Shown here piece by piece: positions 35,649-44,142 of a stretch of DNA of 64,000 bases (its first letter is position 1; each line of letters begins with the position of its first letter). The position numbers were made by a program, and so were the translations under genes. Source of the stretch: Lysobacteraceae bacterium PS02065 (GTDB lineage: Bacteria; Pseudomonadota; Gammaproteobacteria; Xanthomonadales; Rhodanobacteraceae). Below the pieces are notes generated by a model. It did no database searches, was not told the DNA's origin, and saw only the letters and a list, made by a program, of their open reading frames with translations. The DNA lies in assembly GCA_029959555.1 (NCBI GenBank), contig JASCPI010000024.1, positions 1 to 64,000 on the forward strand, given 5' to 3'.

Positions 35649-35671
35649 ACCGTGTCGCCAAGCGACACGGT
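35649..35671 (-). terminator. hairpin after the tfpZ-like gene
   Basis: Perfect 10-bp stem ACCGTGTCGC/GCGACACGGT with a CAA loop, 5 bases past the stop at 35676. No T-run on the minus strand, so perhaps a transcript-end stabiliser or weak terminator. Confidence 0.5.
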
Positions 35672-35675
35672 GTCG

Positions 35676-36419
35676 TCAGTCCACGTCGAACGGCAGGGCG
35701 CCGAGCACGTCGCCGGACCCCGCATCGACGAGCATGCTCATGAAACCTTCCCTCACGCGCATCGGTAGCCATACGACGTCGGCTTCGTTGCGGGCGTGAC
35801 GGGACAGCCATGCGTCGATGTCGGCGGATGCCTCGGGCCCGGCCTTTCTTAGATCCGCGAGCGGGCGCGATCGGGTGACGAGATCGCCGGCCACGAGCGC
35901 GTACGCAACGTAGTAGCGCGGTTGCGTCTCGATCTCCTTGCCTTCGAGGATCTCGGCCATCAAGGCATTGCGGGCCTGCTGGTCCTGCGGCAGGCGGACG
36001 CCGACGAGCTTGGGGCCATCCCACGGGATGCGCCCATGCTCGGGATTGAGGGCGACGTCGAGATCCTTCCTGTCGATCTCGTTCGCCGATACGAGCGTGA
36101 AGCGGTTGTCGCCCGCGACGATGAAGGCGGGGCGCGCCTGGGTGATCACGTGCATGCCGTAGCCGAGCGCCGCGAGCTGCACGAGCGCGATCACGGCGAG
36201 GTCGAAGCGCATGCCTTTCTTGCCGGCCCGGAACACCACGAGCGTGATGAGGGGGCCGAGCACGAGATCGACGCCGATCAGCAGCAGTGTGAGCCCGCGT
36301 CCTCCGGAGGCCTCGAAATAAGGGGGCGGATACCAGACGCCCAGCACCAAAGTGAGCGCGAGAGCGCCGATGGCGGCGCTGATGAGCAGATGGATTCCGG
36401 CAGCTTTCCAGCGTGACAT
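35676..36419 (-). CDS. tfpZ: TfpX/TfpZ-family type IV pilin accessory protein
   Basis: 247 residues. The N-terminus has two to three membrane helices (about 6-30, 43-64, 75-95) with the family stretch GVWYPPPYFEASGG and LLLIGVDLVLGPLITLVVF. A roughly 150-residue periplasmic domain follows. TfpX/Y/Z proteins are encoded beside pilA in P. aeruginosa groups III-V and are needed for full assembly of the cognate pilin. Here it lies directly upstream of two pilA genes and downstream of pilR, all on the same strand. Start ATG 36419 is chosen because it precedes the first helix. Confidence 0.85.
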   Translation of the reverse strand: MSRWKAAGIHLLISAAIGALALTLVLGVWYPPPYFEASGGRGLTLLLIGVDLVLGPLITLVVFRAGKKGMRFDLAVIALVQLAALGYGMHVITQARPAFIVAGDNRFTLVSANEIDRKDLDVALNPEHGRIPWDGPKLVGVRLPQDQQARNALMAEILEGKEIETQPRYYVAYALVAGDLVTRSRPLADLRKAGPEASADIDAWLSRHARNEADVVWLPMRVREGFMSMLVDAGSGDVLGALPFDVD

Positions 36420-36516
36420 GGCGGCATTCCGGCCAGGGCGATGCGGCGAATGGTAGGAAAGCCCGTTGACGCTTTCCAGAACCTCCGACCCACGACGCCT
36501 GCGACGTCGCCAGGCG

Positions 36517-37968
36517 CTACTCGATCCCGAGCTTCTCGAGCTTGTAGCGCAGCTGGCGCAGCGTGAGGCCCAGTGCACGCGCAGCCGCGGTGCGGTTCCA
36601 GCGCGTGGCCTCGAGGGCCTTCATGATCACCGCGCGCTCGGTCTCGGCGACGGTGGTGGCGAGGTCGCTGAGCGTGGTGTCGGCCGCGACGGCGGGCACC
36701 GGATCGGCGTAGGGATTGTGTCGCTCGGGCGTCGTGGCTGCCGACGGAGGGGGCGGCGTCGAGGCGTGCGTGCTCGTGGCGGCCCAGCGATCCGCGGTTT
36801 CGCTCACGCTGGCACCGGAGCCTCGCGCCACGAGGCGCAGGTCTTCCACGCTGATCGTGCCGTTCTCGCACAACGCCACGGCGCGCTCGAGCACGTTCTC
36901 GAGCTCGCGCACGTTGCCCGGGAATTCGTAGGCGAGCAGCGACTTGAGTGCGTCCGGCGTGAGGCGCGCGGGCGAGCTGCCCGAATCGCGGGCGAGGCGC
37001 TCGAGCACGCGGCCGGCCAGCTTGGGGATGTCGTCGCGGCGATCGCGCAGCGGCGGCACGCGCAGCTCGATCACGTTGATGCGGTAGAACAGATCCTGGC
37101 GGAACGCACCGAGGTCGACGAGCTTGGCGAGATTCTTGTGCGTGGCCGACAGGATGCGCACGTCGACCGGCACCTCGGCGCGTGCACCGATCGGGCGCAC
37201 GGCCTTTTCCTGGATCACGCGCAGCAGCTTGACCTGCATGTGCACGGGCAGCTCGGCGACCTCGTCGAGGAACAGCGTGCCGCCGTGCGCGGCCTGGAAC
37301 AGGCCTTCCTTGTCGGCGTGCGCGCCGGTGAAGCTGCCCTTCTTGTGGCCGAAGAATTCGCTCTCCATGAGCTCGGACGGGATCGCACCGCAGTTGACCG
37401 GCACGAAGGGCGCCGCGGCGCGCGGGCCGAGCTCGTGGATCAGTCGCGCGACGAGCTCCTTGCCGACGCCCGATTCGCCGGCGATGTAGACCGGCGCCTG
37501 GCTGCGAGCGACCTTGGCGATCGTGGCGCGCAGTTCCTCCATCGCGGCCGAGTCGCCGATCAGCTTGGCGCTGCTCGCGTCGCTGCTCGCGCGCTTCTCT
37601 TCCGAAAGGCGCAACGCGGTCTGCACGAGGCGGCGCAGCACGTTGATGTCGACGGGCTTGGAGACGAAATCGAACGCACCGGCCTTGAGCGCGACGACGG
37701 CGGCGTCGACGTTGCCGTAGGCGGTGATCATCGCGACCGGCGTCTCGGGGTATTTCGAGGCGATCAGCTCGATGACGTCGTGGCCGGTGCCGTCGGGCAG
37801 GCGCATGTCGGTGAAACACAGGGCGTAACGCTGCTCGGCGAGGCGCTGCTTGCCCTCGGAGACGGTCGCGGCCGTCTCGACGACGAGCCCCATGCGTCCG
37901 AGCGTGAGGGTCAACAGCTCGCGGATGTCCCGCTCGTCGTCGATGACCAGTGCGTATTGTTTGCTCAT
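36517..37968 (-). CDS. pilR: sigma-54-dependent response regulator PilR
   Basis: 483-residue NtrC-type activator. Receiver domain 1-120 with phospho-acceptor Asp54 (CFTDMRLPDG). AAA+ domain about 145-375 with Walker A GESGVGKE, the sigma-54-contact loop GSFTGA and the arginine-finger region. C-terminal Fis-type helix-turn-helix RTAAARALGLTLRQLRYKLEKLGIE. Together with PilS it activates pilA at sigma-54 promoters; two such promoters are seen nearby at the tandem pilins. Start at 37968 (MSKQYALVIDDE). pilS ends 87 bases upstream, so they are likely co-transcribed. Confidence 0.96.
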   Translation of the reverse strand: MSKQYALVIDDERDIRELLTLTLGRMGLVVETAATVSEGKQRLAEQRYALCFTDMRLPDGTGHDVIELIASKYPETPVAMITAYGNVDAAVVALKAGAFDFVSKPVDINVLRRLVQTALRLSEEKRASSDASSAKLIGDSAAMEELRATIAKVARSQAPVYIAGESGVGKELVARLIHELGPRAAAPFVPVNCGAIPSELMESEFFGHKKGSFTGAHADKEGLFQAAHGGTLFLDEVAELPVHMQVKLLRVIQEKAVRPIGARAEVPVDVRILSATHKNLAKLVDLGAFRQDLFYRINVIELRVPPLRDRRDDIPKLAGRVLERLARDSGSSPARLTPDALKSLLAYEFPGNVRELENVLERAVALCENGTISVEDLRLVARGSGASVSETADRWAATSTHASTPPPPSAATTPERHNPYADPVPAVAADTTLSDLATTVAETERAVIMKALEATRWNRTAAARALGLTLRQLRYKLEKLGIE

Positions 37969-38055
37969 GCGTCCATCAATGCGGGCAGGCCCCTGCGGCA
38001 AGGTTAATCCGTGTCGCGGGGGAAGGCAAAGAAAGGTGTCCGTGGGCGCCGGGGG

Positions 38056-39666
38056 TCACATCGCTGCGGCCGGGCGTCGGCCGTCGAGACTCGCTGCGGC
38101 GGCCAGCGTGATGCGGAAGCAGGCGCCGCCACCGGCCACCGGCACGTACTCGAGCGAGGCCTGGCTCGCCTCGCACATCTGCTTGGCGAGGTAGAGGCCG
38201 AGGCCCGTGCCGTAGTCGCTGGTCGTGAAGAACGGATCGAAGATCTGCGCGGCGACCTTGGCCGGGATGCCGGGTCCGCGATCGACCACTTCGAGCAGCG
38301 GCGGTCCCTTGTCGGTGGCCAGGCGCGCCACGACGACGACACGCGCGGCCTCGCCGGGTTCGCGACCGTAGCGGATCGCGTTCTGGACGAGGTTCCACAC
38401 GACCTGCTGCAGGTGCTGCGGATCGACCATCGCCTCGATCGTGCGGTTCTGCGTGATCGCGCGCAGGTGGTCGCTGCCGAGGTCGTTGCTCTGTTTGTAG
38501 TCCTCCACGAACGCGAGCGCCCAGGCGTTGACGTCGATGCTCTCGGGTCGCGAGCGCTCGCGCCGCGACAGCTGCAGGATGTTCTCGACGACCTCGTTGG
38601 CGCGTGTGCAGTGGTTGTTGACGATGTCGACGAGGCGACGGTCTTCCTCGGTCAGGCTGTCGGACTCGGCGAGCAGCTGCGCCGAGTAGCGGATCGCCGC
38701 GAGCGGGTTGCGGATCTCGTGCGCGATCGACGCGGACAGGCGGCCGAGCGACGCCAGCGTCATCTCCTCGGCACGCCGCGACAGCAGCGAGGTGTCGTCG
38801 AGGAAGATCAGCACGTGGGTGTCGTCGTTGGGCGCCATGCGCGAGAAGCGCGGGATCACCTCGGGCACGTCGGCGGCGAGCGCCACGGGCGTCTGGTCGA
38901 TGCGGCCCGAATGCCGCCAGTGGTACAGGCGCCGCGAGAGTTCGGAGGCCACGGCGCCGAGATCGCGCTGGTTCGGCGACGGATTGCCGATCAGGTGCCA
39001 GGCCGATTCGTTGATGCGCAGGATGTTGTTGGCGCCGTCCACGAGCAGCACGCCCGTCTTCATGCGGCGGATGATCAGGTCGTTGACCTGCTCGAGGTTG
39101 AGCAGGTCGGCACCGCGCTGCTCGGCGAGCGCTTCGGTCTCGCGCATCTGCCGGCCGAGGTGTGCACACAGGCCGGCGATGGCGAAGTAGGCGAGGCCGA
39201 ACAGCGCGCTTTCCACCAGGCTGCGCTGGACCTCGCCATGCTGCACGTAGTGGGCGACATCCGGCGAAAGGACGCCCAGTGCGGCGACACCGGCCAGCAG
39301 GATCGACTGGCGGAACGGCAGCAGCAGCGCGCCGACGCCGACGTTGACCATGAGCATGATCGGGATCGCGCCGTGCCCGCCCGCGAGCGCGAACAGGATC
39401 AGCGACGCCGCCACGATATCCATCACCAGGGCCCAGCCGATGCTGAGGCCGATGCGGCGGCGCATGCGGTCGGTCGACACGAGCAGGCCGAACGCGACGA
39501 GCAGATAGGCGAGGGCGGTCAGTCTCCCGAGCACGGGATGGCTCACCTTGACCCAGTCCACTGCGAGCGGGCTCAGGACGAGGGCGGCATAGATGATGCC
39601 CTCGAGCATGCGGTAGAGGTTGAAAAAGTAGAGCTCGCGCCTCGTGATATCCCCGGAGGATTGCAC
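38056..39666 (-). CDS. pilS: sensor histidine kinase PilS
   Basis: 536 residues. Six N-terminal membrane helices (about 20-185) sense membrane pilin levels in P. aeruginosa. A PAS-like domain (about 200-290, GVLLVDGANNILRINESAW), a HisKA box with phospho-His316 (SIAHEIRNPLAAI), and a HATPase with N box NLVQNAIRYG and G boxes DRGPGIP and GTGLGLYLAKQ follow. Begins at GTG (39666). Partner of PilR immediately downstream. Confidence 0.95.
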   Translation of the reverse strand: MQSSGDITRRELYFFNLYRMLEGIIYAALVLSPLAVDWVKVSHPVLGRLTALAYLLVAFGLLVSTDRMRRRIGLSIGWALVMDIVAASLILFALAGGHGAIPIMLMVNVGVGALLLPFRQSILLAGVAALGVLSPDVAHYVQHGEVQRSLVESALFGLAYFAIAGLCAHLGRQMRETEALAEQRGADLLNLEQVNDLIIRRMKTGVLLVDGANNILRINESAWHLIGNPSPNQRDLGAVASELSRRLYHWRHSGRIDQTPVALAADVPEVIPRFSRMAPNDDTHVLIFLDDTSLLSRRAEEMTLASLGRLSASIAHEIRNPLAAIRYSAQLLAESDSLTEEDRRLVDIVNNHCTRANEVVENILQLSRRERSRPESIDVNAWALAFVEDYKQSNDLGSDHLRAITQNRTIEAMVDPQHLQQVVWNLVQNAIRYGREPGEAARVVVVARLATDKGPPLLEVVDRGPGIPAKVAAQIFDPFFTTSDYGTGLGLYLAKQMCEASQASLEYVPVAGGGACFRITLAAAASLDGRRPAAAM

Positions 39667-40188
39667 GGCTGGTCGTCCCCGACATCACCAATGTGAGCCA
39701 GTATAGGCACTTGCAGCGCAAAGCCAAAGTGGAATGGAGATTCAGGCCGGCGATCCGGGCGGCGGACGATACCCACCACGGCGGAATCACCTGCGGTGGT
39801 TCCGCCCTACGCGTGGCCCGCTTGTCCGGTAGGGCGGAACCGCCGCAGCGGATTCCGCCGTCATGCGGAGTGGTGCGCGGCAGCGGCCTCCATCCCGGCA
39901 AAGGCAGCCTCCGCAAGCATGTAGCGACGATACCCGCCACAGCGGAATCGCCTGCGGCGGTTCCGCCCTACACGTGACGTGCTTCTCCGGTAGGGCGGAA
40001 CCCGCGCAGCGGATTCCGCCGTCATGCGGAGTGGTGCGCGGGAGCAGCCTCCATCGCGGCAAAGGCAGTCTCCGCAAGCATGTGGCGACGATACCCGCCA
40101 CGGCGGAATCACCTGCGGCGGTTCCGCCGTACGCGTGCCCCGCTTCTCCGGTAGGGCGGAACCCGCGCAGCGGATTCCGCCGTCATCT
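39667..40188. other. 522-base gap occupied mainly by REP units
   Basis: Between pilS and the RAYT gene. The first 100 bases hold the pilS upstream region; the rest is the 161-bp tandem array described separately. Open frames across it are palindrome artefacts. Confidence 0.8.
39767..40186. repeat. REP/BIME tandem array next to RAYT (2.6 units of 161 bp)
   Basis: Units begin CGATACCC at 39767, 39928 and 40089, exactly 161 bases apart; the third stops at 40186 where the RAYT gene ends. Each unit has a pair of inverted REP palindromes (GGCGGAATC...CTGCGG/GGTTCCGCC and TAGGGCGGAA...GGATTCCGCC) plus a roughly 70-base spacer. This is the typical REP-pair organisation. Confidence 0.9.
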
Positions 40189-40719
40189 TCAATCATCCCC
40201 GGCGACTTCGATCGAACCGCCATCTCCCCAATCCTCCGCGTACATCCCGCGTGCGACGAAATGGCGAAAGCTCGAATGCGGCCAGTCGGCGGCCCCCGAC
40301 ACGAGCCCGTGCTTCACGGGGTTGTGGTGGATGTAATCCACGTGGCGCCTGTAGTCGGCTTCGTCGCGGATCAGGTGTTCCCAGAATCGCCGCTGCCAGA
40401 TCGCGCGCTCGCCGCGTTGCTCACGTGAGCCCGAACGCCATTCGCGCTCGGGTTGCGCGCGAGAGAAGTCGGTCTTGATGCGTCGCCAGCGCGTGGAGAA
40501 ATCCGTATCACCCGGTGGCAGCGTCCAGATCCAGTGCATGTGGTCCGGCAGCACCACCCACGCCCGGATCGTGAAAGGTCGCCGCGCATGCTCGCGTGCG
40601 ACACACGCACGAAGCTCGTCGATGCCGCGTACGAGGAGATCGTTGCGACCGCGCGCCAGCAGCGTGACGGTGAAAAACCATGTGGCGCCTGGCGCCAAGG
40701 CCCGACGATAGTTCGGCAT
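40189..40719 (-). CDS. rayT: REP-associated tyrosine transposase (RAYT)
   Basis: 176-residue Y1/TnpA_REP-family transposase. Metal-binding HxH (His60, His62 in LPDHMHWIW) and the catalytic Tyr129 in DYIHHNPVKHGL are intact, and FWEHLIRDEADYRRH is a family signature. RAYTs process REP palindromes and are usually single-copy and domesticated. Here the gene lies between REP units: one array abuts its stop, another begins about 30 bases before its ATG. The start at 40719 (MPNYRRA) is typical for the family; longer frames run into the REP. Confidence 0.93.
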   Translation of the reverse strand: MPNYRRALAPGATWFFTVTLLARGRNDLLVRGIDELRACVAREHARRPFTIRAWVVLPDHMHWIWTLPPGDTDFSTRWRRIKTDFSRAQPEREWRSGSREQRGERAIWQRRFWEHLIRDEADYRRHVDYIHHNPVKHGLVSGAADWPHSSFRHFVARGMYAEDWGDGGSIEVAGDD

Positions 40720-41077
40720 GGCGAGTCCGTTTGCCACGAGACCGGCATCGTATCGCGACGCACGGCGGAATCGCCTGCGGCGGTTCCGCCCTACGCGTGG
40801 CCCGCTTCTCCGGTAGGGCGGAACCGCCGCAGCGGATTCCGCCGTCATGCGGAGTGATGCGCGGGAGCAGCCTTCGCAAGCGGGGGCGACGATACCCGTC
40901 ACGGCGGGATCGACGCGACGAGCCGGTTGCGCGTGGCCGTTTATTTTTCGCGAAAGGCTCGCTACACTTTGCGGCTCGCCGGCGCGGGGTGCTTCATGGG
41001 GCTTCACGCCGGTCGCTCCGACGACGGTCCGGCAGGTGCCGGGCGGGGCGGGTTCCTGCGACAATCCGGAAGACGAC
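40720..41077. other. gap with REP copy and tRNA upstream region
   Basis: No gene. Holds the fourth REP unit (40749-40889) and, from about 40930, the region upstream of tRNA-Arg with an AT-rich patch and TACACT at 40963-40968 that may be a -10 box; I see no convincing -35 box. Confidence 0.5.
40749..40889. repeat. single REP/BIME unit upstream of RAYT (141 bp)
   Basis: Same unit as the 161-bp array, in the same orientation, with a 20-base deletion in the spacer. The next unit starts (CGATACCC at 40890) but breaks off within about 20 bases. Confidence 0.85.
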
Positions 41078-41154
41078 GCGCCTGTAGCTCAATCGGATAG
41101 AGCATCGGCCTTCTAAGCCGGCGGTTGCAGGTTCGAGTCCTGTCGGGCGCGCCA
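41078..41154 (+). tRNA. tRNA-Arg(TCT)
   Basis: 77-nt cloverleaf: acceptor GCGCCTG/CGGGCGC, D arm GCTC/GAGC, anticodon stem TCGGC/GCCGG with loop CTTCTAA (anticodon TCT), T arm GCAGG/CCTGT, discriminator G, encoded CCA. Confidence 0.96.
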
Positions 41155-41171
41155 ATGATCGTGTGACGGTG

Positions 41172-41251
41172 GGCAGGATGCCGACCGGATTGCGCTTCAG
41201 GGATGAATCGAAGTGAAGCGTCAAGCCTGTGGTGGGCGTAGCTCAGCTGGT
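41172..41251 (+). pseudogene. partial duplicate of the tRNA-His 5' part and leader
   Basis: An 80-base block is identical to 41283-41362. It covers 60 bases of leader and the first 20 bases of tRNA-His (acceptor 5' strand, D arm start). After base 41251 the sequence departs (CGAGCGCGG) and no anticodon arm or 3' half follows, so this copy cannot make a tRNA. Confidence 0.9.
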
Positions 41252-41341
41252 CGAGCGCGGCCATCGGGGGGCGCGAGGGGGAGGCAGGATGCCGACCGGA
41301 TTGCGCTTCAGGGATGAATCGAAGTGAAGCGTCAAGCCTGT

Positions 41342-41419
41342 GGTGGGCGTAGCTCAGCTGGTTAGAGTACCGGATTGTGATTCCGGATGTCGGGGGTTCG
41401 AGTCCCCTCGTCCACCCCA
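41342..41419 (+). tRNA. tRNA-His(GTG)
   Basis: Includes the extra 5' G(-1) opposite C73. Acceptor GTGGGCG/CGTCCAC, D arm GCTC/GAGT (terminal G-T), anticodon stem CCGGA/TCCGG with loop TTGTGAT (anticodon GTG), T arm GGGGG/CCCCT, encoded CCA. Preceded by a duplicated leader and truncated copy. Confidence 0.96.
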
Positions 41420-41502
41420 TTTTCACCTGGTTCGACGACGTCGAACGCCCCCAAGGGGCTTCCCACGTCGGTGCGGTTCCTGATACGATTCCGCTTCTGT
41501 GC

Positions 41503-41578
41503 GGGCTGTTAGCTCAGTTGGTAGAGCAGTTGACTCTTAATCAATAGGTCGTAGGTTCGAATCCTACACAGCCCACCA
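41503..41578 (+). tRNA. tRNA-Lys(CTT)
   Basis: 76-nt cloverleaf: acceptor GGGCTGT/ACAGCCC, anticodon stem GTTGA/TCAAT with loop CTCTTAA (anticodon CTT), T arm GTAGG/CCTAC, encoded CCA. Confidence 0.97.
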
Positions 41579-41614
41579 TATTCTTCCGGCTCGCGGCGTT
41601 CCGCGACGAGCCTG

Positions 41615-41640
41615 AAACGCCCGCCCAGAGCGGGCGTTTT
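41615..41640 (+). terminator. intrinsic terminator of the tRNA-Arg/His/Lys transcript
   Basis: Perfect 10-bp stem AAACGCCCGC/GCGGGCGTTT with loop CCAGA, running into TTTTCGTTT, 36 bases after tRNA-Lys. Confidence 0.9.
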
Positions 41641-41821
41641 CGTTTCCGGGCTTCGTGTGTCCACGGCGAGCGGTCCAATGGTGTCCACGCGTCGCCCGTA
41701 TGTGGCATCCCCTCCGGTGTGACCGACGCCTGGCGGCGGGCGCAGGCCTCCGGCCCGTAGCCGGCGGAGTACGCGGGCGCTACCATCCCGCGGCCACCGC
41801 GCACGCGTCGGTGTGCGTCCT

Positions 41822-41906
41822 GCGAACGTGGCGGAATTGGTAGACGCCCTGGATTTAGGTTCCAGTGGGGAAACCCGTAAGAGTTCGAGTCTCTTCGTTC
41901 GCACCA
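41822..41906 (+). tRNA. tRNA-Leu(TAG)
   Basis: 85-nt class II tRNA: acceptor GCGAACG/CGTTCGC, anticodon stem CTGGA/TCCAG with loop TTTAGGT (anticodon TAG), long variable arm TGGGGAAACCCGT, T arm AAGAG/CTCTT, encoded CCA. Followed by tig. Confidence 0.96.
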
Positions 41907-42079
41907 TCCCTGGAGCCCCGGCGTCGCCGGGAAGCGGCTCGCGCGCCGGCCGTCGTGTCGGCGCCCGCGCGTCGGGCCCGTGTCGCGAGCGCAGCGCAAC
42001 GGCGCGGAATGTCTTATCATTGCCGGCTCGACATCGCCCGGGCATCCAGTCCCGGCATACGCAGTTCCAAGGAGCATCC

Positions 42080-43366
42080 ATGCAAGTTTCGGTTGAGAAC
42101 GTCGGCAGTCTCGGGCGCAAGCTGACGGTGCGCATCCCCGCGGCACGCCTCGAGGACACGGTGCGCAACCGCGTCCAGGAGATGGGTCGCAGCGCGCGCC
42201 TGAAGGGCTTCCGTCCGGGCAAGGTGCCGGTCAAGGTGATCGAGCAGCGCTTCGGCGCGCAGATCCGTGGCGAGGCCTTGTCGGAGCTGATCGGCTCGAC
42301 GTTCCAGGAAGCGGTGACGAGCGAGAAGCTGCGTCCCGCCGTGCAGCCGGCGATCTCGACCTCGGGCAAGCCCGAGAACGGCGAGATCCAGTACACGGCC
42401 GAGTTCGACGTGCTGCCCGACTTCGGCACGCTCGACGTGAGCAGCCTCGAAGTGGTCAAGCCGACCGCCTCGGTCGCCGATGCCGACATCGACCAGATGA
42501 TCGAGACGCTGCGCCAGCAGCGCCGCAGCTGGAGCCCGGTGGAGCGCGCCGCGCAGGACGGCGACATGGTGCTGTTCGAGTTCAGCGCGCAGGCGCCGGA
42601 CTTCCGTTACCCGGACGAAGGCACCGACCGCGTCGGCACGATCATCGGCTCGAACGCGCTGTTCAAGGCGCTCGAGGACGGTCTCGTCGGCAAGAAGGTC
42701 GACGACAGCTTCGAGTCGGACCTCGATTTCCCGGCGGACTTCCGCATCCAGGGCCTCGCCGGCAAGTCGGCGCACGCGACCTTCAAGATCGTGCGCGTGC
42801 AGGAGGCCACGGTGCCGACGCTCGACGACACGTTCATCGCGAGCTTCGGCGTGACCGACGGCGGCCTCGAGCGCTTCCGCGAGGACGTGCGCGCCAACCT
42901 CGAGCGCGAGCTTTCCTCGGCGCTCAATGCACGCCTCAAGGCCTCCACGGTCGAGAAGCTCGTCGACGCGCACGCCGGCCTCGACCTGCCCGAGCGCATG
43001 GTCGAGAACGAGGCGCGCGAACTCGCCCGCCAGTCGGCCGGCCCGAACAACCAGCAGGCGGTGGAGCACGAGCCGTTCCTCGCCGCCGCGCGTCGCCGCG
43101 TCGCCGGTGGCCTGCTGCTCGCCGAGATCGCGCGCCAGAACGCGATCCGCGTCGATTCGCGCCGCGTCGCCGAGGCGCTGTCGTCGATCGCCTCGACCTA
43201 CGAAGAGCCCGAGCAGGTCGTTGAACTCTATACGAAGGATCCCCAGCTGATGAACGGCCTGCAGAGCCGCGTCCTCGAGGATCAGGTGATCGACTGGATC
43301 GCCTCCAACGCGAAGGTCAGCGAGCAGCAGCTGAGTTTCAACGACGTCATGCGTCCGGGCGCCTGA
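42080..43366 (+). CDS. tig: trigger factor (ribosome-associated chaperone, PPIase)
   Basis: 428 residues, the usual length. Ribosome-binding domain 1-115 with the signature [21 protein letters not shown]-type prolyl isomerase domain about 150-240, and the C-terminal chaperone arms. Binds nascent chains at the exit tunnel. Start ATG 42080 follows AAGGAGC; the longer frame reaching through tRNA-Leu is not coding. First gene of the tig-clpP-clpX-lon block. Confidence 0.97.
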   Translation: MQVSVENVGSLGRKLTVRIPAARLEDTVRNRVQEMGRSARLKGFRPGKVPVKVIEQRFGAQIRGEALSELIGSTFQEAVTSEKLRPAVQPAISTSGKPENGEIQYTAEFDVLPDFGTLDVSSLEVVKPTASVADADIDQMIETLRQQRRSWSPVERAAQDGDMVLFEFSAQAPDFRYPDEGTDRVGTIIGSNALFKALEDGLVGKKVDDSFESDLDFPADFRIQGLAGKSAHATFKIVRVQEATVPTLDDTFIASFGVTDGGLERFREDVRANLERELSSALNARLKASTVEKLVDAHAGLDLPERMVENEARELARQSAGPNNQQAVEHEPFLAAARRRVAGGLLLAEIARQNAIRVDSRRVAEALSSIASTYEEPEQVVELYTKDPQLMNGLQSRVLEDQVIDWIASNAKVSEQQLSFNDVMRPGA

Positions 43367-43392
43367 GCCCGGGCGCCCCAAGGAGCGAACAC

Positions 43393-44025
43393 ATGTCCAG
43401 CGCAAGACCGGTCCAGGGCCTCAACCTCGTGCCGATGGTCGTCGAGCAGACGTCCAGGGGTGAGCGTGCGTACGACATCTATTCGCGCCTGCTCAAGGAG
43501 CGCGTGATCTTTCTCGTCGGCCCGGTCGACGACTACGTGGCCAACATCGTCGTCGCGCAGATGCTGTTCCTCGAGTCGGAGAATCCCGACAAGGACATCA
43601 ACCTGTACATCAACAGCCCCGGTGGTTCGGTCACGGCGGGGCTCGCGATCTACGACACGATGCGTTTCCTCAAGCCCGACGTCAGCACGATGGTCATCGG
43701 CCAGGCCGCCAGCATGGGCGCGTTCCTGCTCGCCGCGGGCCAGAAGGGCAAGCGCTACGCGTTGCCGAACTCGCGCGTGATGATCCACCAGCCGCACGGC
43801 GGCGCGCAGGGCCAGGCCACCGACATCGAGATCCAGGCGCGCGAGATCCTCTACCTGCGCAAGCGCCTGAACGAGGAGCTCGCCGCCAACACGGGGCAGA
43901 CGCTCGAGCGCATCGAGCGCGACGTCGAGCGCGACCTGTTCTTCAATGCGAACGACGCGCAGGCGTACGGCCTCATCGATTCGGTGCTCGACAAGCGCCC
44001 CGGCGAGACCGTCCGCGCGCTCTGA
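43393..44025 (+). CDS. clpP: ATP-dependent Clp protease proteolytic subunit ClpP
   Basis: 210 residues. Serine-protease triad Ser107 ([11 protein letters not shown]), His132 ([12 protein letters not shown]) and Asp181 ([16 protein letters not shown]). Forms the 14-mer chamber served by ClpX (next gene) and ClpA. A propeptide of about 10 residues is expected. Good AAGGAG site 8 bases before ATG. 26 bases after tig. Confidence 0.98.
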   Translation: MSSARPVQGLNLVPMVVEQTSRGERAYDIYSRLLKERVIFLVGPVDDYVANIVVAQMLFLESENPDKDINLYINSPGGSVTAGLAIYDTMRFLKPDVSTMVIGQAASMGAFLLAAGQKGKRYALPNSRVMIHQPHGGAQGQATDIEIQAREILYLRKRLNEELAANTGQTLERIERDVERDLFFNANDAQAYGLIDSVLDKRPGETVRAL

Positions 44026-44063
44026 CGCCATCTTTTCCGGTCGATCGGCACCTGGAACCGGAT

Positions 44064-44085
44064 CCCGGCCCCTGCGGCCGGGTTC
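44064..44085 (+). terminator. hairpin between clpP and clpX
   Basis: Stem CCCGGCC/GGCCGGG with loop CCTGC, followed by TTCCTC. A weak T-run, so at most partial termination between clpP and clpX. Confidence 0.45.
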
Positions 44086-44142
44086 CTCGGGACCCTGTGC
44101 TATCCTCGGCCGGCACCACGCGACAACCACCCGAGGCGGGGC

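Larger units (their letters stand above)
35264..35675. other. pilA upstream region
   Basis: 412-base gap without a gene. It holds the sigma-54 promoter (35406-35421), about 250 bases of upstream DNA suited to PilR enhancer binding, and the hairpin that ends the tfpZ-like transcript. Confidence 0.6.

Noticed and set aside
39767..40186. CRISPR-like appearance of the 161-bp repeats
   Set aside because: Spacers are as conserved as the repeats, the unit is far too long, and no cas genes are present; these are REP/BIME units.
40189..40719. RAYT as a classical insertion sequence
   Set aside because: No terminal inverted repeats or target duplications; Tyr transposase with HxH motif and flanking REPs identifies a RAYT.
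41232..41251. A second functional tRNA-His
   Set aside because: Only the first 20 bases are present; no anticodon arm, T arm or 3' acceptor strand.
41004..41426. 140-codon open frame across tRNA-Arg and tRNA-His
   Set aside because: Lies antisense to tRNA genes, and its internal peptide repeat is just the DNA duplication.
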